Source: Asterias amurensis (lineage: Eukaryota; Echinodermata; Asteroidea; Forcipulatida; Asteriidae). Taken from it: a DNA stretch of 64,000 nucleotides. Shown piece by piece: positions 55,601 through 64,000 of the stretch (within the stretch, counting starts at the first letter, position 1; every line of letters starts with the position of its first letter). The stretch is taken from assembly GCF_032118995.1 (NCBI RefSeq), contig NC_092650.1:2046001-2110000 (forward strand). The letters are read 5' to 3'. Under the pieces are notes generated by a model. It saw only the letters and a program-made list of their open reading frames with translations, ran no database searches and had not been told where the DNA came from. Made by a program: the position numbers and the translations under genes.

Positions 55601-58600
55601 CTGACCTACAAGTACTCATGGTATAGGCTTTAAAGGGAAGGTACATGTTTGGTAATTACTCAAAACAAATATTAACTTAAAAACTGACTTGGTAACGAGC
55701 ATTGGAGAGCTGCTGATAGTATAAAACATTGTGGGAAACGACTCCCTCTGAAGTAATGTAGTTTTTGAGAAAGAGGTAATTTCTCACTAAAATAATAAAA
55801 GACTTCTAGCTAGAAGTCTTTTATTCCTATCTGAAAGCACACAAATTTGTCCAACAAGGGTGTTTTTTCTTTCATCATTTTCTCGCAACTTCGATGACCG
55901 ATTGAGCCCAAATTTTCACAGGTTTGTTATTTTATGCTTATGATGGGATACACGGAGTGAGAAGACTGGTCTTTGACAATTCCCAAAGCTGTACCTTACC
56001 TTTAATAAACTGTTCAATATAAAACAAAATCAGATTTTTCCTAAGGCAAAACAATCAGAAACCACACTAAAGTAGGAAGGATATCATGCCTGGTGAAGTA
56101 AACATGCAGGGTAAAAATTCCCCAGGAATTCCCAGGGTTTATTTCCTGTGAATTTGCTCTGTTGTGTGAACAGAGTTAATCATTATTTCATTGATGCTTG
56201 ACTATTGGTCTCTAAGTAATAGTCTGGCGACTCATACTTCACTTACCGTGTAACATGAAATCCATGATGGCGTATATGGGTTCCCTACGAGTGCACACAC
56301 CCAACAGCTGCACAATATTTTTGTGGTCAAATCGTTTCATCATCTCAGCCTCACTCAAGAAATCGAGCTGTGACAAGAAAACAAGCAGAGAAATTTGAGG
56401 AAATATTTTGATTATTTCTTTAGTCTTCAAAACACACTGCATACTGCATGAGGTAAGGGTTAAACAATCTTTGACATTCTGTCAATATCAACTTCAAACT
56501 AAACATTTTGTCAAACTTATCTATGGTTTCTTGGTCTCTAAAAGTGAAAAGAATTCATTAAATCAAATGTTATCTTTCAGAAGGAATCGGTAGAAGCTTG
56601 CTTAACATTTGTAGCAGATAAAAACAAAATTACAGTAACTTGAAAAAAATCAAAAACTTCAAAAAAATAAAAAAATAACCAGTAATCATTTAGTGTCGGG
56701 AACTGACCAATATTTACTTAAAATATAACATCCCCTCCTCTAAACAATGCCACCCAACCCACCTTTTCCTCAATGGTAGATTCCACTTTCAGCGTCTTGA
56801 CTGCGACCCCGACCCACTTTGTACCCGTCAGCAACGCCTCCCCGCCATACACAGTCCCAAAAGCGCCCTCGCCCAGCTTACGATTCAGGATAACATTAGT
56901 CCGAGGTATCTCCCACTTGTCCAGAGAGAGTAGAGTGCTCTGTCCGAGAGCGATGATGCCAAGATCCTTCACTCTCTCTTCGGCTTTCTTGATCTTACGA
57001 TCATAACTACGGGAGAAATAGACATAGGGTGTTGACTCTCTCAGTTATTTTTTATTTATTACATCTATTTCATTTCTTTCATCTGTTTCATTAAATTCAC
57101 TTGTATCATTTATTTCACAAATTTTACTTTTTAATTTTGTTTAACTCTTAAAGGCAGTGGACACTATTGGTAATTACTCAAAATAATTATTAGCATAAAA
57201 TGGGGAGAGGTTGATAGTATAAAACATTGTGAGAAACGGCTCCCTCTGTAGTGCCATAGTTTTCAAGGAAGAAGTAATTTTCCACGAATTTGATTTCGAG
57301 ACCTCAAGTTCTAAATCTGAAATCAACCATCTAAACACACACAACTTCGTGTGACAAGGGTGTTTTTTTCTTTCATTATTATCTCGCAAGTTCGATGAAT
57401 GATTGAGCTAAATTTTCACAGGTTTCTTATTTTATGCATATGTGGAGATACACCAACTGTGAAGGCTAGTCTTTGACAATTACCATTAGTGTCCACTGCC
57501 TTTAAACTTTTAATCTTTTAATTTATTTCATTTATTTCACTTATTTCATTTACTTCATTTATTTCATAGATTTCAAAGATGTAATTGATTTGATTGATTT
57601 CATCTATTTCATTTATGAATTCTGAATGTGAAGCCAAAATGACTCTCAGAAAAGTGAGTTTATAGTCACTGTGCTAGCCAAGAAACCAATAGAGAGAAAA
57701 CTTAGAAGGAATTTTTCAGTATTTAGATGAAACCCCTGGAAAACCTCAGATAATTCCAGGGAAAACCCACGCAGTCAGGTAGGGACTAAAAACCCAATCC
57801 ACATAGTACCCCCGGTGGGATTCAAACCAGGGTCCTAGATGTGGAAGGCAAGGCACGATTCTACTACACCAACCTGACCACCCACTGTTGTCTACCAACA
57901 AATCAACATTTTTTTATTCAAAACTTGTCCAACCACTCAATATTATAAGTGATGTTTGAAGTTTTGCATGGTGTAGGCAAGAATAAACTACAGTACACTT
58001 ACTCAAGATAATAGACCTTATGCATTGACGTCATCTAGCCACCATCTTAGAGGTAAAACGATGACAAAACAATTGAGACGCACAGATTTGTACAGAGGTT
58101 TGGCCAATGAACAACCTCCTTTTGACCTCTAGGTGAGGGCGCCCTACTGAAATGTGCATAAGGTCTATATATAAGAATCTTCAAGAGTTTGAGAGACTTA
58201 CGCTTTCTTGACGAGGACAACAAAGATGATGAGTATAACGAAGACAACAATGATGAGGAAAGCATTAAGGATTGCCATCGCAGATTGACAGTCAACATTG
58301 AGAAACGATCGGAAACTCTCTACAGCGCATCCCCTACCATCAACTGAGAAACAAAAAATAAAATAAAAATTCAAATTCTTACGGGGTCACCTTAAGGGGA
58401 TGTGGTTTATTTCAGATAGCAAAATAATAAACCACAAGTGAAACTGACTGGGTAAACTATAAAATTGCTTTGGGTTGAAAAAATAAAAAATTGAAGATAC
58501 AAGTGTCCTAATTTTATAAGAAAAGAAAAGAAAAAGAAACTCACAAATAGGACCATAGGAACTGAAGCTTATAGTCCTGTCTTGAATATTACGATATTAA

Positions 58601-61600
58601 GATTTATCTTTTTTGTAGGTAACTAACTTGTCTGAAAGGGATGATTGTTTTTATCATTTAATCTTCAAAAGTTTCAGACAATGTTTTTGTGGTCCCCTTT
58701 TGTAATCTCGCCTAAGCAGGCATACACATTTTCAAATTCTACTCACTTATTGTTCCATCGTGGGGTATTTTTCCATCATTTAACCAGACGATATCGCTTG
58801 CATTGACTTCAAATGTCCCAGTCCAGACACTGCTGTTAATTTTATGCGGAGCGTATTGAGCGATCGACTGTAACAACAAAAAAGAGAAGAAAAGTTAGGG
58901 TAAAAGATGTGTAAAACTTGCAACTTTTCAACTGCACAAACTGTAAAAGTAAAAATCTGTAAAAATAGGAACGTTTTGAGCAACCTACTGTAATAGAAAA
59001 GAAAAGAAAAGAAAAAATATATATATATAAAAAAATTCTTCAGAATAAAAACGTTTTGAGCAATCGACTGTAAAACCTACCAAATTTTTTTTGGGTAAAC
59101 GGTTGTGGTAAACAATCCACTTGTTAGCTTGTCATCTTCACAAAATAATCAAATCCTAAAAATAACACCTGTGTGAATTCAAAGTAGTTGAGGTTTCCAT
59201 TTGTTAATCATTTGTTTATCCATTTTTAACATCTTTGGTAATTTAATTTAATACTTTTTTATGCTTCTTAAGGCCTTAAACTTATTTTAAGACTTTTTCA
59301 ACCAGGCATAATATTTGGTCCTTTGAAAAAAAGTAACTTTTTTGACCTCCTAGGTCTGACCTACATGTAAACATGATGTATGCTTTAATAGACTTTTCAG
59401 GCTATTTAATCATAGTTTTTCAGAACTTTCCAAGGACAAAAAAAGACAAAAAAATTTAGACTAAAGTAGGAAGAATATCTTGCATGAAGGATCCTCCGAA
59501 CCGCTGAGAGGTGGTTCGATCAAACAAATCATTTGAAATCAGCGTCACTTCCACCTTCCACCGTTTTCATAATTCCTCGCAAGACTCACGACTCATCCCA
59601 ACAAACAATTACTCACAGTCGCGGTACATTTAGTCACAGACGAAAACCCTCCGTTCCACTGCCCTACATCTTCACCCTTTCTCTCCCACGACGGCCGATG
59701 CCAGAACACACTCCAGCCAATAAAGGATCATCCAATTTCCTCGAGATGTCACTTTAGGTTTAGATGGAACAATTAGCGGACCCCCCAAACACAAGAAATC
59801 GTGTCTATCATCAGGGTTTTCCGAAGTATCCTGGCAGAGTCCCCTCTTACTTGCTACCCTCTCCTGGGGGAGCGTGTTTTGGGAAAGCGGGGACAGTGAC
59901 CGGGCGCTTGGCTGTAATTCCCCCTTCTAACGTGTATTGCTTGTTACAGGTAATTATGTAGCGGGTTTTATCGTAGATTTCCTTCAAACTGAGTTTATTC
60001 ACCTCTAGGAGACGTGTCTCATAAGTAGTACGGACTCACTCTAATTGACACACATCAGAGAGGCAATGTCTTAAGTTCTTACTAAACTGTGGTGTTTCGG
60101 TCGTTTAGCGATAAGTTAAAAGTGAAAAGTATAACCTTGGTTAATGAGTTGCAGACATTTGTTAATAAGATAATTTTGTCACTTGTACCACAAAATTACC
60201 TATCTAGTCATCAATACGAAAAAAAGGTTAGGAGAAAATTATGATTGAAGTTGCACTATAATTAAAACTGATGTTTTGAGTTATTAATTTTTTTTTTATC
60301 TAAGACAAAAATTAAGATGACTACTTTATTCGTACAGAACTGTCAATGTGTTTGAATTCCTGAAAACTTTTTAATTAGTAATTAATAAACACATACACAG
60401 AGTGCTAAGAACAAACCAATGCATTGGGATAGGTCACTTTGTAAAACTACTATGCTTCTAGAATCATTAACAAAAAATCCCAACAAATTATAAAAAGAAA
60501 CCAAGAGAAAACCATAATGGAGTATGACAAAAGTCCATGGAAAATCTGTTGATACTTAAAGTGTTTGTTAAAGTATATGTGCACATTTTTTGATTGATGT
60601 ATTTAGTTATTAAATGTTTCTTTATTACTCTTTACTTTTTGTTTTTCCACATATTGGGCATGGTATAAATAAAAGCTCTGCCGCCAAAATGATTTCAGAT
60701 CATTTCAAAACAAAAGTTAGATTTCTATTGAAATAAAACAACTTTAAAGACAGTGGACAATATTGGTAATTGTCAAAGACTAGCCTTCACAGTTGGTGTA
60801 TCTCAACATATGCATAAAATAACAAACCTGTGAAAATTTGAGCTCAATTAGTCATCGAATATGCGAGATAATAATGAAAGAAAAAAACACCCTTGTCACA
60901 TGAAGTTGTGTGCGTTTCGATGGTTGATTTCGAGACATCAATTTCTAAATCTGAGGTTTCGAAATCAAATTCGTGGAAAATTACTTCTTTCTCGAAAACT
61001 ATGGCACTTCAGAGGGAGCCGTTTCTCACAATGTTTTATACCATCAACCTCTCCCCATTACTCGTCACCAAGAAAGGTTTTATGCTAATAATTATTTTGA
61101 GTAATTACCAATAGTGTCCACTGCCTTTAAGTTCTATAATCCCGACTCATCTGGAGTTACAAGGTTCACAAGATCACCAACATGAAGGACAAGCCTGAAC
61201 GACGGCCAATCACAGCACACTCATTCACCCCTGATAATCCCAGCATGATGACGAGCACCTCCTTACAAAACATCTTCAAGAGGTATTCCACAGGGGGGAA
61301 GGAGGCAAAAAAGCACTCGACAGTTTCTGTCAAGCAAGTAACTTATTACAGCAATAATGATTTCCATGATCTGTATGGCGGTCGGGTTTCGACATGAAAC
61401 AAAACTCAAGTCAATCTAGAAGTCTTTGGCGTTCACTCAACGATAGAACGACGGGAGACGCTATGTCTACTCTAACCTCTTGTGGTTTGACTGTGACTCA
61501 GTCGAGGAATCCGAATGATTGAAGGGTACAAACAAAATAAAGAAGGAATTCCCAAACCAACGGGGACAACATTTCAAAAACTCCAACTCGCTTTTTTGTT

Positions 61601-63708
61601 CTCGCTGTCATTTCTGACCATTATCCAATTAGAAACGTAATCTAATTTGGTGGTAACTTAAAGACTTTGATTGTTTTGATTTTGGATTTTGGATTGATGA
61701 AACTTAACTTCAGGATATGTACATCATTGATAGTCCTCCAAGGTTTTGTTTTAAAGTATAAATCACAATTTTGTTTGTCAAACAAATAATAGTTACAGAA
61801 CTAAACAACCAAAGTTATCTTCAAGTACGTGCTAATCCTCCAATAAGATTCGCAGAATGGAGTGGTGATAGAAACCTATATTGCACGGCTAATATCACTA
61901 CCATGCGTATTGTGTGTTCTATGTCACGCGCCAAGTTTGCTTGAAGATAAATACGTTATCACACGCACGCTCGTGGAAATACGGAAAATATAGCTATATG
62001 TGTTCCCATATCCAACTCGGTCTTTGGCCTCGTTGGATATGGGACGCAGACGCGCTATATTTTTCCGTATTCCACTCGCGCTTGTGTGATAACTTATGAT
62101 GTTTATCTGCAAAGCACAGAAGCTTAAGTAAAAGCTGGTTTAGCGATACACAATACCAGTAATATTACAGGTATTAAACTAAACAATTTAATATTTTTTT
62201 GTTAAAAATTCATACATTCATTCAAGTATAACAATCACAACTTTTTCATAATCTTTTTTTTAGATGAATCAAAACAACTTTGTCCAATAAGTCCATGATG
62301 AAACCCCAATTTGTCATTATAGATGATACATGATCTATGCAAATTTAATCAGATGATTCAGGGTTAAAGGCAGTGGACAGTATTGGTAATTACTCAAAAT
62401 AATTATTAGCATAAAACCTTACTTGGTAACGAGTAATGGGGAGAGGTTGATAGTATAAAACATTGTGAGAAACGGCTCCCTCTGAAGTGGCGTAGTTTTC
62501 AAGGAAGAAGTTATTTTCCGCGAATTTGATTTCGAGACCTCAGATTTAGAATTTGAGGTCTCGAAAACAACCATCTGAAAGCACACAACTTCGTGTGACA
62601 AGGTGTTTTTTCTTTCAATAATATCTCGCAACTTTGACGACCAATTGAGTTCAAATTTTCACAGGTTTGTTATTTTATGCATATGTGGAGATTCACCAAG
62701 CGAGAAGACTGGTTTTCAACAATTACCAATAGTGTCCAGGGCTTTAAATAAAAAAAGTTGACTAGAGCAGGATTTGAACCATCGACCTCTGGATTATTGT
62801 GCCAAGAGCTCTAGCCCTATTGGCAGTCTCCATATTATGTCAATATCTTTGTTCAGGTGTGCCAGTCAGAAGCGGTACAACTGCTAAATTTAATTAGAAG
62901 AGCCTAGATCAAGTTTGATTTACAAAACGAAAGAAACACAAACATTGATTAAATTCCCCAAATCACCAGACAGTAGCCCTTTGTCCTTGTGTCTATTGAT
63001 CTACATCTACAGAGCTCATGTCCTTTAGAACTACCTTAATATATTCAGGAAATGAAAATGACACAACACAACTCAGCGCTCCCCAGTGAGTATCATTGAG
63101 TCAGTGGAACCCACGATCTCAAGGTGCTCTCAGAGAAGTCTGAGATCTTAACTTGAATCAAGTCTGTGAAAGGCAAACCTTTACCTTCACTTAAAACGAC
63201 ACAACTGGTAATTACTCAAAATAAGAGTTAGCATAAAAACTTACTTGGTATAACGAGCAATGGAGAGTTGTGAGAAACGGCTCCCTCTGAAGTAACACAA
63301 TTTTTGAGACAGAGGTATTACTTCTCACTCCTTGCAATTGATAACCAATCGAGTCCAAATTTTCACAGATTTGTTATGCATATGTTGGGATATACACCAA
63401 GACGTGAGCAGTTTTCTTAAGGGGCACTTCAATGAGGAAAATAATAATTTGTATAGGAACTTTGCAAAGCGCACCACAGCAAAAGCACAGGGCACCACGG
63501 CAATTGCTGTGGGTGCCGTTGGTTTATTTGAGGCCTGCATGCATCAAATGAAAGATCTCAAAAATTTTTTGTACTCACTGTGATGACCTTTGACCCCAGG
63601 GGTACATGCTGAAAGATCCGGATAGGGCCTCGACGATCTGTCCCGTCAAAAAACACTTTGCCTGTCATCCCTTCAAACTCAGTCTGAGACAGAGTCTCCA
63701 TGATAAAC
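51794..63708 (-). CDS. VKR: Venus kinase receptor-type receptor tyrosine kinase (5' partial)
   Basis: Nine exons join in frame to the last 691 residues: 63708-63579, 58867-58747, 58343-58202, 57006-56763, 56367-56247, 55184-55034, 54118-54006, 53405-53198, 52640-51794. In order: the end of an ANF-receptor/Venus-flytrap domain ([18 protein letters not shown], then WTGTFEV...IVW), a short Cys-containing stalk, one membrane helix, a tyrosine kinase ([30 protein letters not shown]) and a roughly 230-residue tail. An extracellular Venus flytrap with an insulin-receptor-like kinase defines VKRs, amino-acid-sensing receptors of many invertebrates, absent from vertebrates. The 5' exons, with signal peptide and most of the flytrap, lie right of the window. 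Confidence 0.83.
52899..53082. mobile_element. ME2 element with intact inverted ends, in the last VKR intron
   Basis: The left end 'atagaccgatccattaagct' and right end 'ttactggatcggtctat' are inverted. A TA at each edge suggests a TA target duplication as in Tc1/mariner-derived MITEs. The interior has 'ggcgcgcgcggcagggttgt' and CACGTG. Confidence 0.85.
53198..57006 (-). CDS. VKR: VKR tyrosine kinase domain exons
   Basis: Exons 57006-56763, 56367-56247, 55184-55034, 54118-54006 and 53405-53198, plus the start of 52640. Glycine loop GEGAFG at 56873-56856, ATP-lysine VAVK at about 56798, helix-C Glu in FLSEAEMM, catalytic HRD split between two exons, DFG at 54063-54055, activation-loop YDSNYY at 54039-54022 (the YxxxYY spacing of insulin receptors), and PVRWMAPES...[11 protein letters not shown]. 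All catalytic residues are present, so the enzyme should be active. Cys replaces the second Ala of the RTK loop (HRDLACRN). Juxtamembrane [17 protein letters not shown] resembles no NPxY site. Confidence 0.92.
53630..53935. mobile_element. Second copy of the retroelement-like insertion
   Basis: 'tttgccgtaacaccatttgg', 'gtatctacttgctgggtaga', 'cgggagacttctcagttct' and 'ctagctttctctagtcattg' follow the order of 45962-46292. It sits between GTT microsatellite tracts, in the VKR intron upstream of exon 53405-53198. Confidence 0.65.
53935..54000. repeat. GTT/ATT microsatellite
   Basis: (TTG)n with ATT interruptions. A smaller tract is at 53575-53625. It generates an artefactual poly-leucine frame on the plus strand. 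Confidence 0.9.
54123..54536. repeat. AG-free (sense strand) minisatellite abutting a VKR splice acceptor
   Basis: Imperfect units of about 17-23 bp built from 'tagcaaaagaagatgtcaca' and 'aaa'. On the VKR sense (minus) strand each unit is pyrimidine-rich (cttcttttgctattttgtga). The array ends a few bases from the acceptor TTTTGACAG at 54119. The plus strand has no CT from 54121 to about 54555, so the sense strand has no AG there. Confidence 0.9.
54578..54918 (-). mobile_element. ME1 element, full-length but degraded at the right end
   Basis: 'ttaaaggcactggacacatt' to 'gtctttgacaattacca'. The core 'attgtgagaaacaactccct' is shared with 22179-22563. Located in VKR intron 6. Confidence 0.8.
55629..56005 (-). 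mobile_element. ME1 element, variant ends
   Basis: 'ttaaagggaaggtacatgtt' to 'gctgtaccttacctttaa' are inverted but differ from the usual 'ggcactggacac' text; the core 'gaccgattgagcccaaattt' is standard. The central hairpin is 'gacttctagctagaagtc'. Same end type as 17408-17474. Confidence 0.8.
57040..57620. repeat. TTTCATTTA-type microsatellite, split by an ME1 copy
   Basis: 'atttcatttctttcatctg' text at 57060-57120 resumes at 57520-57610 as 'tttatttcatttatttcact'. The ME1 element at 57148-57505 sits inside it. Confidence 0.8.
57148..57505 (-). mobile_element. ME1 element inserted in a microsatellite
   Basis: 'ttaaaggcagtggacactat' to 'agtgtccactgcctttaa', with one arm of the central 'gagacctc' hairpin deleted. 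Located in VKR intron 3. Confidence 0.85.
57720..57890 (-). repeat. tRNA-derived SINE
   Basis: The reverse complement reads 'ggtcaggttggtgtagtaga' (A-box-like) and 'ccctggtttgaatcccaccg' (B-box), then 'tgtggattgggttttt' and 'gactgcgtgggttttccct'. Family of 35727-35885. Confidence 0.7.
58202..58343 (-). CDS. VKR: VKR transmembrane exon
   Basis: After TTTCTCAG. A stalk with two cysteines ([18 protein letters not shown]) is followed by a run of about 24 hydrophobic residues ([20 protein letters not shown]) and a basic stop VKKA. The donor is GC|GTAAGT. Confidence 0.85.
58425..58480 (+). repeat. SINE flank fragment
   Basis: 'aaaccacaagtgaaactgac' and 'tgggtaaac' are shared with 13362 and 41381. 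Only the 'gaaactgactgggta' part is present here. Confidence 0.55.
58747..63708 (-). CDS. VKR: VKR ectodomain exons: end of the Venus-flytrap module
   Basis: Exon 63708-63579 starts after CTGTAAAG, on the last base of a codon, and ends ATCACA|GTGAGT. FxGxTGxVxFDxxxDRRGP is the signature near the end of ANF-receptor ligand-binding domains (GABA-B, guanylyl cyclase, glutamate receptors). Exon 58867-58747 starts after TTACAG and ends ATAA|GTGAGT. It encodes [20 protein letters not shown] and IPHD, where class-C receptors end their flytrap with a similar W...P block. The intron between the two exons is 4.7 kb. Confidence 0.75.
59470..60080. other. GC-richer unique block in the large VKR intron
   Basis: About 600 bp with more G+C and CpG than its flanks and no match to repeats in the window. 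Short open frames (59533-59757, 59764-59961) lack recognisable motifs and splice context. It could be an internal enhancer or alternative promoter. Confidence 0.35.
60100..60740. other. AT-rich intron sequence
   Basis: No feature recognised in this part of the 4.7-kb VKR intron. Confidence 0.5.
60744..61130 (+). mobile_element. ME1 element, full copy
   Basis: 'ttaaagacagtggacaatat' to 'atagtgtccactgcctttaa', with core 'gagggagccgtttctcacaa'. Confidence 0.88.
61131..61560. other. Second GC-richer unique block in the VKR intron
   Basis: Non-repetitive text with a 71-codon frame (61182-61397) of polar composition and no recognised domain. No convincing splice sites joining it to VKR were found. 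Confidence 0.3.
61940..62110. mobile_element. Fold-back MITE with 'gataa..acgttatcacacg' arms
   Basis: The left arm 'cgttatcacacgcacgctcg' plus 'aatacggaaaatatag' mirrors the right arm 'ctatatttttccgtattcca' plus 'ctcgcgcttgtgtgataac'. An inner pair 'cccatatccaac' / 'gttggatatggg' closes the loop. Confidence 0.85.
62364..62747 (-). mobile_element. ME1 element, full copy
   Basis: 'ttaaaggcagtggacagtat' to 'atagtgtccagggctttaa', with the internal 'gatttcgagacctc' / 'gaggtctcgaaa' hairpin. Confidence 0.87.
62757..62860 (-). repeat. tRNA-Asn-like SINE fragment
   Basis: 'gactagagcaggatttgaac' (B-box complement) and 'agctctagccctattggcag' match the family at 13360 and 44771. The anticodon/D-arm region is degraded. 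It abuts the ME1 copy ending at 62747. Confidence 0.65.
63191..63401 (-). mobile_element. ME1 element, internally deleted
   Basis: 'ttaaaacgacacaactggta', 'gagaaacggctccctctgaa' and 'ttcacagatttgttatgcat' lie in ME1 order, but the centre and right end are missing. Confidence 0.7.
63418..63540 (+). repeat. Interspersed repeat, 'gcaaagggca' family
   Basis: 'aggggcacttcaatgaggaa', 'actttgcaaagcgcaccaca' and 'gcaccacggcaattgctgtg' match 23970-24140. It lies about 40 bp downstream (transcription sense) of VKR exon 63708-63579. Confidence 0.7.
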
Positions 63709-63735
63709 CTTTACAGAATCAAAATAAACTTTCTC

Positions 63736-64000
63736 TTAAAGGCAGTGGACACTATTAGTATTTACTCAAAATAATTATTACCATAAAATCCCACTGGGTA
63801 ACGAGTAATTGGGAGCTGTTGGTGAGAAACGGCTCCCTCTGAAGTAACGTAGTTTTCAAGACAGAGGTGATTTTACACGAATTTGATTTTGAGGTCTCGA
63901 AATCAAGCATCTGAAAGTACACAACTTTGTGTGAGAAAGATGTTTTTTCTTTCATTGTTATCTCGCAACTTCGACGATCAATTGAGCTCAAATTTTCACA
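63736..64000 (-). mobile_element. ME1 element, cut by the window edge
   Basis: Starts 'ttaaaggcagtggacactat', with core 'gagaaacggctccctctgaa'. It begins 26 bp from the acceptor AG (63710-63709) of VKR exon 63708-63579. Confidence 0.87.

Overview
This window looks like nuclear DNA of an invertebrate deuterostome, most likely an echinoderm and perhaps a sea star. The evidence is AT-rich DNA, intron-rich genes with GT-AG junctions, orthologues of animal regulatory genes, a Venus kinase receptor (a class absent from vertebrates), and many short inverted-repeat elements and tRNA-derived SINEs. The species assignment is inference; I could not search a database.

Four genes are supported. (1) 1036-1984 (+) is the last coding exon of a C2H2 zinc-finger gene that enters from the left. 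(2) 30780 down to 8481 (-) is an RREB1 (Ras-responsive element binding protein / Drosophila hindsight) orthologue of about 1,920 aa in three coding exons. The first is a 40-nt coding exon spelling MSRRKQ..., the class of N-terminal tag that recruits NuRD in SALL, FOG and BCL11 proteins; it lies across a 14.5-kb intron. (3) 34465-45888 (+) is a complete SACM1L (phosphoinositide phosphatase SAC1) gene with 19 coding exons and 592 aa. Its intron 7 has the hallmarks of the minor (U12-type) spliceosome. (4) 63708 down to 51794 (-) is the 3' part of a receptor tyrosine kinase. It has the end of a Venus-flytrap ectodomain, one membrane helix, an insulin-receptor-type kinase and a long C-tail, and I call it a Venus kinase receptor (VKR). 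Its 5' exons lie beyond the right edge.

The zinc-finger gene and RREB1 are tail-to-tail, RREB1 and SACM1L are head-to-head across about 3.7 kb, and SACM1L and VKR are tail-to-tail across about 5.9 kb. I see no operon-like or pathway link among neighbours.

Much of the rest is repetitive. One roughly 385-bp inverted-repeat element family (called ME1 here) occurs about 18 times. Others are a long fold-back family (FB1), a roughly 180-bp family with TAGACCGATCC ends (ME2), several smaller MITE-like families, tRNA-Asn-like and tRNA-Leu-like SINEs, and three minisatellites. One minisatellite is a 16-bp array that arose inside an ME2 copy and now carries 14 CACGTG boxes. Another is a 54-bp array that keeps long open frames. 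The third directly abuts the 3' splice site of the VKR catalytic-loop exon and is free of AG on the sense strand.
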